Source of the DNA: J027 sp034437655
GTDB taxonomy: Bacteria; Chloroflexota; Anaerolineae; Aggregatilineales; J027
Direction of reading: 5' to 3'
Assembly: GCA_034437655.1 (NCBI GenBank)
Contig: DAOTTU010000012.1
Coordinates: 1-64,000 of the forward strand
DNA: 64,000 nucleotides
In this document: positions 55,416 to 64,000 of the stretch, in pieces
Layout of the letters: the number at the start of each line of letters is the position of its first letter
Position numbering within the stretch: the first letter of the stretch is position 1
Notes under the pieces: model-generated
Databases searched by the model: none
Seen by the model: only the letters and a program-made list of their open reading frames with translations
Told to the model about the DNA's origin: nothing
Translations under genes and position numbers: made by a program

Positions 55416-56243
55416 ATGCCCGACGAATTCCTGCAATTTGCTAACGAAATCGCGCACAGTGCTGGTGAAATCCTGCGTAATGGCTTTGCTCAGCCGCACC
55501 AGATGAACCTGAAAACAGCGCAGACGGATATTGTCACCGAAACTGACCGCCACGCGGAAGACGCTATTGTCTCGCGTATTCGTGCCACGTACCCTGACCA
55601 TCGCATATTGGGGGAAGAAGGCGGCACTTATGCCCCTGAAGATAGCAGCGGGGATGGCTATCAGTGGGTGATTGATCCGCTTGATGGCACAACAAATTTT
55701 GCGAATGGTATTCCCCATTTCAGCGTGAGCATTGCCCTGCGTGCGCCAGATGGAGAGCCGATTGTCGGGGTTGTGTACGACCCAATGCGCGACGAACAGT
55801 TTGCAGCAGCAAAAGGCCAGGGCGCAACCCTGAACGGATACCCATTGCAGGTCACTACAACGGACACCCTTGCACAGGCTGTTGTCGCGAGTGGTTTTCC
55901 TTATGACAAGTGGCAGGGTATCGACAACAACGTCACCGACTGGGGACATTTTGTCGAACGCACACGGGGTATTCGGCGCATGGGCTCGGCCGCGCTTGAT
56001 CTGGCCTATGTCGGTGCCGGGCGTTTTGATGGCTATTGGGAACAAAAGCTGCATCTGTGGGATATGATGGCCGGTGTGCTAATTGTTGAAGAAGCGGGCG
56101 GCAAAGTGACGGGTTACGATGCCCAACGGGCAAGTATGTTCGTTGAAATGCCGAAGATTATCGCCAGCAATGGCCATATTCACACTGCGATGTATGATGT
56201 GCTGCGCCTCGGTGATGCTGCGCCACGCCCCGCAACAGACTAA
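55416..56243 (+). CDS. Inositol monophosphatase family protein
   Basis: 275 residues. Metal- and substrate-binding motifs are intact: ILGEEGG, WVIDPLDGTTNFANG and LHLWDMMAGVLIVEEAGG. Members hydrolyse inositol phosphates, PAP, fructose-1,6-bisphosphate or related compounds; the motif spacing fits inositol-1-phosphatase/SuhB-like enzymes. It starts immediately after the stop of the TrmA-like gene, so translation is coupled. It ends in a four-base overlap with the convergent LOG-family gene. Confidence 0.92.
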   Translation: MPDEFLQFANEIAHSAGEILRNGFAQPHQMNLKTAQTDIVTETDRHAEDAIVSRIRATYPDHRILGEEGGTYAPEDSSGDGYQWVIDPLDGTTNFANGIPHFSVSIALRAPDGEPIVGVVYDPMRDEQFAAAKGQGATLNGYPLQVTTTDTLAQAVVASGFPYDKWQGIDNNVTDWGHFVERTRGIRRMGSAALDLAYVGAGRFDGYWEQKLHLWDMMAGVLIVEEAGGKVTGYDAQRASMFVEMPKIIASNGHIHTAMYDVLRLGDAAPRPATD

Positions 56244-56821
56244 GGCTCTACCCCGGACCATTTCGGCGGGAACTGATCTGGGTCAAAAGCGGCGAGGCGA
56301 TCTAGTAATTGGTTCGGGTCCGTGTCTACATGAACGAGGTCACGGTTCGGCGCGTCAATAAATCCCTCTGCAATAGCATGGTCAATCATGGCGATGAGTG
56401 GATCGTAGAAGCTACCTGCGTTGAGGATGCCAACTGGTTTGCGGTGAATGCCAAGTTGTAGCCACGTAATCGCTTCGAATAGTTCTTCAAGGGTGCCATA
56501 ACCACCCGGCATCGCAATAAATGCATCCGATTTCTCAGCCATCAAGGCTTTGCGCGTATGCATGTTGGGGACAACGTGCAACTCTGTGATACCTGTATGT
56601 TTGGATTCGCGAAGGTCAAGTGCTTCGGGAATAACACCGATCACAGTTCCCCCGGCCGCCATCACCGTATCCGCAATCACACCCATTAGCCCAACACGCC
56701 CCCCACCATACACCAGACCGATTTGACGCTCAACCAATGCTGTGCCCATCGCCTGTGCCAAAAGGCGATACGTTTCGCTAGCACCTACCCGTGACCCACA
56801 GTAAACACAAATAGTATTCAT
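56240..56821 (-). CDS. LOG family cytokinin-riboside phosphoribohydrolase-like protein
   Basis: 193 residues, full length. The family motifs PGGYGTLEELFEAITWLQLG and the catalytic-site arginine region (MHTRKALM) are present, in a Rossmann-like TIGR00730 fold. LOG enzymes hydrolyse nucleoside 5'-monophosphates to free base and ribose 5-phosphate; bacterial versions may act on AMP or damaged nucleotides. It is a single gene read toward the inositol monophosphatase gene. Confidence 0.92.
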   Translation of the reverse strand: MNTICVYCGSRVGASETYRLLAQAMGTALVERQIGLVYGGGRVGLMGVIADTVMAAGGTVIGVIPEALDLRESKHTGITELHVVPNMHTRKALMAEKSDAFIAMPGGYGTLEELFEAITWLQLGIHRKPVGILNAGSFYDPLIAMIDHAIAEGFIDAPNRDLVHVDTDPNQLLDRLAAFDPDQFPPKWSGVEP

Positions 56822-56893
56822 AAAACCTCAAAATTGTTCAGGTTACCTGCAATTGCGCGTATCATGACATTTCGCGTTGCAGGAACGCAATAG

Positions 56894-56922
56894 TTGTCAT
56901 AGAATTTAAGAAAGATTAAAGA
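56894..56922 (+). promoter_or_regulatory. Possible promoter for the PLP enzyme–receiver fusion
   Basis: TTGTCA (56894–56899) and TAAAGA (56917–56922) are 17 bases apart in an AT-rich stretch. The -35 is good and the -10 poor. It would give a leader of ~40 bases before ATG 56968. Confidence 0.3.
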
Positions 56923-56967
56923 CACATTTACAACGCTGATGAATGCGAATCTGGAGTACAAACCCCT

Positions 56968-59121
56968 ATGCCTTCTTTGCTAACTGCGGTTGTATGCCGT
57001 GATTGTGGCCACGAGATGCCACCCGAACCTCTCCGAGTTCGCTGTGATGAATGCGATTCTGATTGGCTCATATCGCGTTATGATACCAATGCTGCCCGCG
57101 AAGTCTGGCAGTCTGGCGCAACCACAACGCGTGATGCCTCCTTATGGCGCTACGAAGAACTGTTGCCCGTCAATGCCCCCGGGTTTGAAGTGACGATGGG
57201 CGAAGGCTGGACGCCGCTCATCCGTGCGATGCGTCTGCAAAAAGAACTTGGCCTCGACAATCTCTGGATCAAAGACGAGCGTCAGAGCCCAACCGGGTGC
57301 TTTAAAGATCGTCAAGCTGTGCTGAATGTTGCCCTTTTGTATCAGGAAGGCATGGACGAGGTCGTATTGGCTTCGACGGGGAACAAAGCCACCGCTTTTG
57401 CTGCCTATTGTGCCCGCGCCGGGATCCGTCCGTGGATTTTCCTGACAAGCATGGTCCCCAACGAAAAGCTGCGTGAACTGGGGCTTTATGGCTCTGAAGT
57501 CGTCAAAATTGCTGGCACCTATGATCAGGCCAAAAAAGTCGCCAGTGACTTCGCTGCCCGGCGTAATCTGCGCATGGAATATGGGGCGCGGAGCATTATG
57601 AGCCAGGATGGCATGAAAACAATTGCTTTTGAAATCGCTGAACAGCTTGCGCGTCATCTGCCACATGAGGACGGAAAATGGCGTGTCCCTGACTGGTATA
57701 TCCAATCGGTGAGCGGCGGCATTGGGCCAATTTCCATCTGGCAAGGGTTCAAGGAACTGTACGCAATGGGCATGATCGACCGCCTTCCGAAGCTGGGTGT
57801 GGTGCAGGTCGAAGGCTGTTCACCGATGGTTCAGGCGTGGGAACAAAACCTTGAAGAAGCGGAGCCAGTTGTCCCCCGCACCCGTATTTCAGTTCTGGCC
57901 ACAGGCGACCCGGGACGCACATACACAATGTTGCGTAATGCGTGTATCGAAGGTGGTGGTACGATGGTTGCGGTTGATGATGGTGCAACGTTCCGTGCGA
58001 TGCGACGAATGGCGCGTGTTGAAGGCTTCAGCATGGAACCTGCGACGGCCGTGGCCTTCGCCGGCCTGGAAAAGATGGTGAGTATGGGCCTGATTGACGC
58101 TGACGAACTGGTTGTGGTTAACTGTTCTGGCCATACATTCCCGGCTGAAAAGCATGTCCTTGAAGATCAATATGTGCTGGACTTGCAACTTGGTAGCCAG
58201 TCTGAACAAAGCGCTGAGAACATGGGCACCCATATTGAAGAAGGGCTTGAATCAGCGCTGGCACACCTTGACGAACAGGTGACAACGGTTGTAATCGTAG
58301 ACGACAATCCGCAGGATAGCCGCCTGATTCGGCGCTTATTGCAATCGTATAAAAATTACCGTGTTTTTGAAGCCAATGATCCCCGCGATGGGCTAGACCT
58401 CATCCGTCAGCGCAAACCAGACCTGATTCTAACGGACCTGACGATGCCAGATATGGATGGCTTTGAACTGCTTGAAGTGTTGAAAAGCAGCCCGGACACG
58501 CGCCAGATTCCGGTCGTGGTCATTTCTGCCAAGACACTTTCGGCTGCTGAACGCCATGAGCTGGAAAGCAAAGCTAATTCCTTGTGGCAAAAAGGGAACT
58601 TTAACACACGCGAACTTGTAGACCATGTGGTGCGGACATTGGGCGTTGAATCGTATGAGGACGACGATGTTGATCAAGACACGCCACTGACCACAACCGT
58701 CGGTGAGGTGCGCGACAGTTTTCAGCAGGCCTTAGAAACAGTTGGTGCAGCGACAGTGCTGGTGGTTGACGACAATCGGCGCGATGCACGGTTGGTACGA
58801 CGTATTCTTGAGGCAACCAACCGCTATCACGTCGCTGAAGCATATTCCGCACAAGAAGCACTTGAGCTGATCCCGACTGAGCAACCGCAACTCATTGTGC
58901 TGGATGTATTGTTGCCCGATATGCAAGGGCCAGAGCTGCTACAAACAATCAAACAGCGCTACGACATTCAAGACATACCGATTGTGGTGCTGACTGCCAA
59001 AGAACTGAACGCTGACGAGAAAAACCTGTTTGAAGCTGAAGGGTGCAGCGTGTGGTATAAGCTGTCGCTAGATCGGCAACAATTAGTTGACCATGTAGAT
59101 GAGCTACTTAAAAGCCAATAG
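56968..59121 (+). CDS. Threonine-synthase-like PLP enzyme fused to two receiver domains
   Basis: 717 residues in one uninterrupted frame. An N-terminal zinc ribbon (C10, C13, C26, C29) leads to a fold-type II PLP domain (~70–400). The lysine that binds PLP is K113 in GCFKDRQ, and the phosphate loop is STGNKATAF. The C-terminal active-site strand reads VVNCSGHTF. Two complete CheY-like receivers follow. The first has D445/D446, phospho-acceptor D490 and K542; the second has D601/D602, D646 and K698. Threonine synthases turn O-phosphohomoserine into threonine; members of this branch may act on another substrate. Fusing receivers to a biosynthetic enzyme suggests phosphorylation-controlled activity. 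A lone CheY-like gene follows 77 bases on. Confidence 0.9.
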   Translation: MPSLLTAVVCRDCGHEMPPEPLRVRCDECDSDWLISRYDTNAAREVWQSGATTTRDASLWRYEELLPVNAPGFEVTMGEGWTPLIRAMRLQKELGLDNLWIKDERQSPTGCFKDRQAVLNVALLYQEGMDEVVLASTGNKATAFAAYCARAGIRPWIFLTSMVPNEKLRELGLYGSEVVKIAGTYDQAKKVASDFAARRNLRMEYGARSIMSQDGMKTIAFEIAEQLARHLPHEDGKWRVPDWYIQSVSGGIGPISIWQGFKELYAMGMIDRLPKLGVVQVEGCSPMVQAWEQNLEEAEPVVPRTRISVLATGDPGRTYTMLRNACIEGGGTMVAVDDGATFRAMRRMARVEGFSMEPATAVAFAGLEKMVSMGLIDADELVVVNCSGHTFPAEKHVLEDQYVLDLQLGSQSEQSAENMGTHIEEGLESALAHLDEQVTTVVIVDDNPQDSRLIRRLLQSYKNYRVFEANDPRDGLDLIRQRKPDLILTDLTMPDMDGFELLEVLKSSPDTRQIPVVVISAKTLSAAERHELESKANSLWQKGNFNTRELVDHVVRTLGVESYEDDDVDQDTPLTTTVGEVRDSFQQALETVGAATVLVVDDNRRDARLVRRILEATNRYHVAEAYSAQEALELIPTEQPQLIVLDVLLPDMQGPELLQTIKQRYDIQDIPIVVLTAKELNADEKNLFEAEGCSVWYKLSLDRQQLVDHVDELLKSQ

Positions 59122-59198
59122 CATTAAGCCAGTTGGCAAAACTTGACTTAGCCGCGCATAATCAAATCGAGCGCGATGAATAACCTGATGGAGTCGCC

Positions 59199-59573
59199 AT
59201 GTCAAAACGGATATTGTATGTCGAAGATAACTACCATAATAAGCGGCTGGTACGTAAAATCCTGAAAGCTAAGGGGTATGCGGTGCTTGAAGCTGAAGAT
59301 GGGCATACGGGCGTTGAAATCGCACTGGCTGAATTGCCAGACCTTATTTTGATGGACATTAACATCCCCGGTTTAGATGGCATCGAAGCCACACGTCTGA
59401 TCAAAGCCCATCAAGAAACCGAAAGCATTCCAGTTATCGCCCTGACGGCCAATGCCATGCGCGGTGACCGTGAACGGTTTATCGCGGCCGGCTGTGATGA
59501 CTATCTGCCTAAGCCAATCAGCACTGCCGACTTGATGAAGCTGATTACTGACTATCTCGGCCAGAGTGGGTGA
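59199..59573 (+). CDS. Stand-alone CheY/DivK-like response regulator
   Basis: 124 residues, one receiver domain only. The acidic pair lies in YVEDN, the phospho-acceptor in LILMDINIPGLDG, the threonine in ALTAN and the lysine in YLPKPIS, all intact. The motif set resembles DivK-type regulators that signal through partner binding. It lies 77 bases after the PLP enzyme–receiver fusion and is followed by a terminator, so it may be the shuttle or competitor in the same phosphorelay. No histidine kinase is adjacent. Confidence 0.9.
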   Translation: MSKRILYVEDNYHNKRLVRKILKAKGYAVLEAEDGHTGVEIALAELPDLILMDINIPGLDGIEATRLIKAHQETESIPVIALTANAMRGDRERFIAAGCDDYLPKPISTADLMKLITDYLGQSG

Positions 59574-59637
59574 CACGACTCGCTTGACATTTCACCTATC
59601 AAGCCGGGTTCTTAAATCCAAACCTTGTCTACTTCCG

Positions 59638-59675
59638 AAACCTGCTAGCATAGAGCAATAGCAGGTTTTGTGTTC
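59638..59675 (+). terminator. Terminator after the CheY-like gene
   Basis: AAACCTGCTA pairs perfectly with TAGCAGGTTT (ten base pairs, 11-base loop) and is followed by TTGTGTT. It is 64 bases after the stop codon. It separates the receiver unit from the PA14 gene. Confidence 0.65.
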
Positions 59676-59698
59676 ATTAGCGTTTCAGTGCGCTGTGG

Positions 59699-59704
59699 TA
59701 TGAT
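59699..59704 (+). promoter_or_regulatory. Probable -10 element for the PA14/SH3 gene
   Basis: TATGAT lies just upstream of an in-frame ATG at 59710. A start of transcription near 59711 would put that ATG at the very 5' end, which supports using ATG 59773 (after AAAGGA) instead. The -35 is unclear. Confidence 0.4.
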
Positions 59705-59772
59705 AGACAATGAACACAAACAGGGCTGTCATGCATGACTTTGGGAATTTAGGGCCTGTAGTTGAAAGGACG

Positions 59773-61329
59773 ATGTCAAAAATGATACGACGAATACGCT
59801 TTATTGCGGTAATCGTACTGCTAATGGTTGGACTGGCAGCGATTGCACCGCCCGGGGGTTTACCATTTGCGCCAGAACCGGCCGCTGCACAACAAGGACC
59901 AACATGCGGGCTGGGTCTGTGGGATACACGCTATTTTAGCAATACGAACGTCATCCCTACTGGCACTGAACAGACTATTTGTATTACCGGGGCACAACTC
60001 AATGCTGGTATTAACTGGGGTACAGGCAGTCCGTTGACAGGGCTTATTCAGCCTGACTTCTGGTCGGCCAGTTTTCAGGCACAGGTAACGCTTGGTACAC
60101 CGGGAGCCTATACGTTTACCAGTACCTACCAGGACGGGGTGCGGCTCTTTGTGAATGGGCAGGCGATTGCTAATGCATATATCAGTGATGTGAATGCGCC
60201 GCAGACCATCACGGGGAACTTTACGACCACAACGGCTAATCAGGTTGTTACGGTGCGGTTAGAATTTGTGAATTATACCGGGGCAGCACAGGTTAGCTTA
60301 AACTGGTCACTGAGCGGCGGCGGTGGTGGTGTACCAACCGGCCAACCCTGGACAGCGCAATATTTCAACAACCGCACCTTTACTGCACCGGCCATTACTG
60401 GTCCCAACATCCCGGCCGGGCCATTAGCTATTGACTGGCAGTTTGCGTCTCCGGCGGCTGGCGTAAATCCTGACGAGTTCTCCTCGCGCTTTACCCGGAT
60501 TGTTAATTTTCCAACGGGCGGCGTCGTGAATTTTGAAGCGCGTGCAGATGATACCGTTACGGTGCGCGTTAACGGTAATGTTGTAACGGCGTCTGCGCCA
60601 TTTTTTGCAGGTGAAGATGTCGTCTATCGCGGCTCCATTACGGTACCAGTGGGTAATAGCACGATTGTGGTTGAACATACCGATATTGTTGACGAGGCGT
60701 ATGTGTTCGTCAACTGGTCTGGTGGTGGTGATACGTCAGGCGGTGGTACTGGACAACAACCCGGTCAACCGGGAACACCAGGCCAACCGGGGACACCTAT
60801 CGTCACTTCACCGACTGGTGTAGTAGCCACGGTAGACACGTCCGTCTTGAACTTCCGCAACGCACCGTCTATCTCCGGTCAACGCATCAGCCAGATTCGG
60901 CGTGGCGAACAATATGCGGTGCTTGGTCAAAATGTGGGCGGCACGTGGGCGTACCTTGATGTCAACGGCACACGTGGGTGGTCTTTTGCCCAGTTCCTTG
61001 ACTTCGCAGGGGATTTCAGTTCTTTGCCAGTGTTGGCGGCGAATGGTGAACCAATCGTGGTAGACACCAGCGGAAACGTGGTGCTGCAAGCACGGCCGGT
61101 TGGTAACATGCGTATTCGTGACTGCCCGAGCTTTAGTTGTGCGCGGCTCGGTTTTGTGCCGTGGGGCAGCGTAGTATCCGTTTTTGGTCAAAGCATTGAC
61201 GGTCGCTGGATTCGTATTTCTTACACCAGCCCAACAGGTGTAATCACAGGTTGGTCTTCGGAAATCTGGTATCGTCTGGCGAATGACCTCACCGCCCCCT
61301 TGCCAGCTAACCTCCCTATTGTGGAATAG
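59773..61329 (+). CDS. Exported PA14-like and SH3-repeat protein
   Basis: About 518 residues from ATG 59773, which has an AAAGGA ribosome-binding site; the frame extends back to 59710. A signal peptide (~5–27, basic then hydrophobic) ends in an Ala-rich cleavage region. Two PA14-like domains follow (~45–190 and ~200–330): each has the DGVRLFVNG or DDTVTVRVNG strand and ends …VSLNWS or …VFVNWSGG. A Pro/Gly/Gln linker (PGQPGTPGQPGTP) leads to two SH3-like domains (VLNFRNAPSISGQRI and NMRIRDCPSFSCARLG). PA14 domains bind carbohydrate or act as lids; SH3 repeats bind cell-wall or glycan. It is likely a surface protein. Confidence 0.85.
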   Translation: MSKMIRRIRFIAVIVLLMVGLAAIAPPGGLPFAPEPAAAQQGPTCGLGLWDTRYFSNTNVIPTGTEQTICITGAQLNAGINWGTGSPLTGLIQPDFWSASFQAQVTLGTPGAYTFTSTYQDGVRLFVNGQAIANAYISDVNAPQTITGNFTTTTANQVVTVRLEFVNYTGAAQVSLNWSLSGGGGGVPTGQPWTAQYFNNRTFTAPAITGPNIPAGPLAIDWQFASPAAGVNPDEFSSRFTRIVNFPTGGVVNFEARADDTVTVRVNGNVVTASAPFFAGEDVVYRGSITVPVGNSTIVVEHTDIVDEAYVFVNWSGGGDTSGGGTGQQPGQPGTPGQPGTPIVTSPTGVVATVDTSVLNFRNAPSISGQRISQIRRGEQYAVLGQNVGGTWAYLDVNGTRGWSFAQFLDFAGDFSSLPVLAANGEPIVVDTSGNVVLQARPVGNMRIRDCPSFSCARLGFVPWGSVVSVFGQSIDGRWIRISYTSPTGVITGWSSEIWYRLANDLTAPLPANLPIVE

Positions 61330-61377
61330 TCTCGGGGTAAACTGCCTGGCACACAACGACGACCCAACATATCACGC

Positions 61378-61413
61378 AAAAGAGGCACGGTCCGCGCACC
61401 GTACCTCTTTTTT
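61378..61413. terminator. Bidirectional terminator between PA14 gene and PaaK-like gene
   Basis: AAAAGAGG–ACGGT pairs with ACCGT–CCTCTTTT (13 base pairs with one C/A mismatch, six-base loop). A-rich on the left and T-rich on the right, it serves both convergent genes. Confidence 0.75.
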
Positions 61414-61444
61414 AGTATTTGTTATCTGACTTGTAACCCAGCAC

Positions 61445-62620
61445 CTATTCCCAGGCGCGTTGATCGACAATGATGTCTGGTTGGTCAAGTGCTTCCACGA
61501 CTTCGATGTCGTTCACTGATAGGCGTGCGGCTTGCTGCAAGGCGGCCTGTACGATCTCGGTATTGACCTCACCAGACGACAACACCTTAAGCGCAACCAT
61601 ATCGCGTGCCCCGTCGCGTGTGATGATTGCTTGCAGCTTTTCGACCCCCGGCACGTTATTGGCTACGAAATTGAGCTGATTGGGGTGCAAGAACATGCCG
61701 CGTACCTTCACGGCCTCGCCGCTCCGCCCAACCAGACCAAACAAACGCCCCGTACCCGGAATCATCACACCCATGTCACCTGTGCCAAAGCGCAGCAGCG
61801 GATAGGTGCTATCAAATTTGGTGACGACAATTTCGCCCGGGGTGCCTTCTTCGACACGTTGACCAGTGTCGGGATCAACCAACTCCACAATTTGATTTTG
61901 CGGGAAGTCGAAGCCTTCTTCGCCGTGAAGCTGGTAGGCAATCACACCCAGATCAGCGGTAGCGTAGGCCTGACCTGTTTCCAGGCCATAGTCACCTTCA
62001 AATTTCGCCTTGAGTGAGGGCGGATAGGGCTCTGCGCTGAAGAAGGCCTTTTGCAGCTTGAGCGCTTCACGCGGCACGCCCATTTCAGTAGCTTTGTCGA
62101 GAATGATAGAGAGAAAGCTCGGGGTCCCGACGTACCCTGTCACACCGAGGTCCAACATCACCTTAACGTGGACTTCGGTATTACCCGGGCCGAGGGGTAC
62201 TACGGTTGCGCCAGCACGCTTCAAGGCATCATCAAATAGCAAGCCGGCCGGCACCATATGATACAAAAAGGCGTTGATAACGATGTCACTTGCGTCAAAA
62301 CCGGCTGCTTCAAGTGTAACAGTGGCGTCATCGAGCAGGGCTTCGGTGCCGGGGCCGTGCGGGTCATAGATGGGGCCGGGGGAAATATAAATGCGTTCGA
62401 GCTTTTCGAGTGGGACAGCCAACCAGCCGCCAAATGGCAGGTTGTTTTGCTGCATAGACGAAAACTCATCCTTGCTGATGATCGGTAGCTTTGTCAGGTC
62501 GTCAACTGTGGTGACATCGGCGGGGGAAAGGCCGGCATTGTCGAACAGAGCTTTCACGGCGGGTGCATTGTCATAGGCGTATTGCAGATGGTCGCGTAGG
62601 CGTTGGTTCTGGTCAGTCAT
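61445..62620 (-). CDS. Phenylacetate-CoA ligase-like (PaaK family) adenylate-forming enzyme
   Basis: 391 residues, slightly shorter than PaaK (~430). Features of the adenylate-forming fold: FSAEPYPPSLKAKFE … YATADLG (AMP-binding helix and strand), a GEIVVTKFD segment, LRFGTGDMG (the arginine and aspartate of the ribose-binding turn) and GRSGEAVKVRGMFLHPNQL, the hinge and catalytic C-terminal region of PaaK-like ligases. The usual N-terminal Ser/Thr/Gly-rich P-loop is weak here (IYISPGPIYDPHGPG). Probably activates an aromatic or other carboxylic acid with ATP. It lies 17 bases after the MFS gene, in one operon. Confidence 0.85.
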   Translation of the reverse strand: MTDQNQRLRDHLQYAYDNAPAVKALFDNAGLSPADVTTVDDLTKLPIISKDEFSSMQQNNLPFGGWLAVPLEKLERIYISPGPIYDPHGPGTEALLDDATVTLEAAGFDASDIVINAFLYHMVPAGLLFDDALKRAGATVVPLGPGNTEVHVKVMLDLGVTGYVGTPSFLSIILDKATEMGVPREALKLQKAFFSAEPYPPSLKAKFEGDYGLETGQAYATADLGVIAYQLHGEEGFDFPQNQIVELVDPDTGQRVEEGTPGEIVVTKFDSTYPLLRFGTGDMGVMIPGTGRLFGLVGRSGEAVKVRGMFLHPNQLNFVANNVPGVEKLQAIITRDGARDMVALKVLSSGEVNTEIVQAALQQAARLSVNDIEVVEALDQPDIIVDQRAWE

Positions 62621-62637
62621 GATTGTGGGTGAACTCC

Positions 62638-64000
62638 TTAGACTTCAGCAGGGGAAGATGAAATGCTGCGGCGGTCTTTATATGTGCTGGTGGTATTGGT
62701 TGTGTTGCGCTGGGGCTGCACTTGCCCACCACGCAAATTCCAGGCCGCCAGTAACGCCAGGAAACTGATCGCCGCGCCAATCAAGAATAACTCATTGATC
62801 TGTGCAACGGTAGCTTCCACGTATGCGTCCTGCCGAGCGTCCACCGAATCGAATGTCCCAAGCTCAGAAATACGTTGCTCAACGCGATAGAGCGCGTAAG
62901 CCGTGATACCGGGGATAGCAAGCGTCATGCCGATCAAGCGTAGAATGAGTACCAGCGCTGCCGAGACACCGCGTTCACCTTCATCGACTTCGTTGATAAG
63001 CGCGGTGGCCACTGGCGAAACCGTCAACCCGAGCCCCACACCGACGATCATCATCTGTCCGGCCATAATCCATTCGGAAATCTCAGATGTCCATGTCAGG
63101 CTACACAGGATAAAGCCAAACGTGGCCAACGCCATGCCGGTGACAGTTACGTCACGATAACCGAACCGATCACTGAGCCACCCGCCCGGCACCGCCGCCA
63201 GCGCCATCGGCACCGTTAGCCCCGAAAGCACTAATCCTGCGATCAATGCCGCTGTTTCGAAAGCAGCTTGTTCTGTGGAATCGGCCCGCAGGTTGATAAC
63301 CAGCGGTACACTCACCAGCGCCAACGCCAGCACAAAACCGACACAGAAATTGGTAAAGCCAGACGCGCTATAGTTGCGGCGCAAGAACATCCTGAGGTTA
63401 ATCAACGGTGACCTGGTGTACAGTTCCCACACGATGAACCCCACGAAGGACGCTGCTGCTAAGCCCAGTACCGGCCACATATACCCGGCGGGCCCGTCAT
63501 TGGTGGTGCCGCTGGTAATGTCAATGGCTTCACCACCAAACGCCGACGCCGGGCTCAAGGCGTTGATACCGATACTGACTGAGATTAGCGCGACTGAGAT
63601 CAAGACAACCCCGAGATAGTCAAAGCGGCCGGTGGCATAGCGTTTGCGGAAACGTTGCCCACGCAGCGCAAACAATGCCCCGCCCAGCGCAATCAGGCTA
63701 AAGGGAATATTGAGTACAAAGAGCGTTCGCCAGCTAGGGGTAGCAACCGTCAGGCCGAGGCTTGACAGTGCGTCGGCAATATCAGTCCCAAATTCACCGA
63801 AGAATTTCACCATCGCGCCGCCATATAAATGGCCTAGCACCCAGCCGGAAGTGTCAATCGCACCGACGAAGCCGAGCGGCTTGGCCCGTTGGTTTTTGGG
63901 GAACATATCACTGACGACGGCCATCGTCACGGGCACAACCGCGCCAGCCCCAAAGGCCTGCACTGTTCGACCCAGAATAATCATGTACAGTTCGCGCATT
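62638..64000 (-). CDS. MFS transporter (DHA2/EmrB-like), partial at right edge
   Basis: The visible 453 or so residues start in the fourth membrane helix (ILGRTVQAFGAGAVVPVTMA), so roughly the first 80–100 residues lie past the window. About ten more helices follow, with the motif C-like GFVGAIDTSGWVLGHLYGG after helix 4/5. The 14-helix drug:H+ antiporter-2 family is the best fit. A long external loop near ~150–175 and a Thr/Ser-rich C-terminal tail are seen. It is upstream of, and probably co-transcribed with, the PaaK-like ligase gene; export of its product or substrate is a guess. Confidence 0.85.
   Translation of the reverse strand, partial: MRELYMIILGRTVQAFGAGAVVPVTMAVVSDMFPKNQRAKPLGFVGAIDTSGWVLGHLYGGAMVKFFGEFGTDIADALSSLGLTVATPSWRTLFVLNIPFSLIALGGALFALRGQRFRKRYATGRFDYLGVVLISVALISVSIGINALSPASAFGGEAIDITSGTTNDGPAGYMWPVLGLAAASFVGFIVWELYTRSPLINLRMFLRRNYSASGFTNFCVGFVLALALVSVPLVINLRADSTEQAAFETAALIAGLVLSGLTVPMALAAVPGGWLSDRFGYRDVTVTGMALATFGFILCSLTWTSEISEWIMAGQMMIVGVGLGLTVSPVATALINEVDEGERGVSAALVLILRLIGMTLAIPGITAYALYRVEQRISELGTFDSVDARQDAYVEATVAQINELFLIGAAISFLALLAAWNLRGGQVQPQRNTTNTTSTYKDRRSISSSPAEV

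Noticed and set aside
1..64000. tRNA, rRNA, mobile elements and attachment sites
   Set aside because: Reading the gaps gave no cloverleaf-like sequence, transposase or integrase gene, or flanking terminal repeats.

Overview
The window looks like part of the chromosome of a member of the Chloroflexota, probably Anaerolineae or a neighbouring class. This is inferred from content, not from a search. The clues are arrays of GAF-domain sensors, an Asp23–FakA–DegV–DegV–RecG–CoaD–L32 gene order, a MoxR/DUF58/vWA/ABC-2 cluster, and many exported proteins with SH3-like and PA14 modules. Base composition is moderate and even. I see no tRNA or rRNA gene, insertion sequence, CRISPR array or prophage, and no gene-free stretch longer than about 270 bases.

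Layout. (1) 1–7120, minus strand: three consecutive membrane sensors built from Cache or PilJ input domains and GAF modules. The two upstream genes have no output domain; the third runs off the left edge into a PAS domain. (2) 7390–8634, minus: a receiver–ParA-like (CpaE/TadZ type) protein. (3) 8818–20536, plus: a membrane/HEAT protein and a cyclic-nucleotide-binding protein that are in frame with each other and separated by one TAG; then Asp23, FakA, two DegV (FakB) proteins, RecG, CoaD, a coiled-coil protein, L32 and a GNAT acetyltransferase. (4) 20545–23037, minus: TsaE, TsaB, RimI-like and a family 4 uracil-DNA glycosylase. (5) 23271–30588, plus: an oligopeptide ABC transporter (D, F, C, a lipoprotein, B) with no recognisable solute-binding protein, enlarged permease ectodomains and hairpins in its gaps. 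(6) 30776–51546, plus: a long run with an FHA protein, a large membrane protein, two ABC-2 exporters, a Gln-rich membrane protein, MoxR, DUF58, a GT39-like enzyme, two vWA proteins and a phosphodiester glycosidase-like lipoprotein. It reads as one envelope-assembly or export module. (7) 51546–56821: a class IV aminotransferase-like protein, a glycosyltransferase, a PH-like membrane protein, a TrmA-like methyltransferase without its catalytic cysteine, an inositol monophosphatase and a LOG-family protein. (8) 56968–59573, plus: a threonine-synthase-like PLP enzyme fused to two receiver domains, followed by a stand-alone CheY-like receiver. (9) 59773–64000: an exported PA14/SH3 protein, then convergent genes for a PaaK-like ligase and an MFS transporter cut by the right edge.

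The strongest candidate for something undescribed is the PLP enzyme–REC–REC fusion, because it would place an amino-acid-metabolism enzyme directly under phosphorelay control. Next come the in-frame TAG between the membrane/HEAT and cNMP-binding genes, the sensor array with output-less members, the opp locus without a binding protein, and four proteins that keep their family fold but lack key catalytic or ligand-binding residues (CpaE-like ATPase, TrmA-like enzyme, class IV aminotransferase, first DegV).
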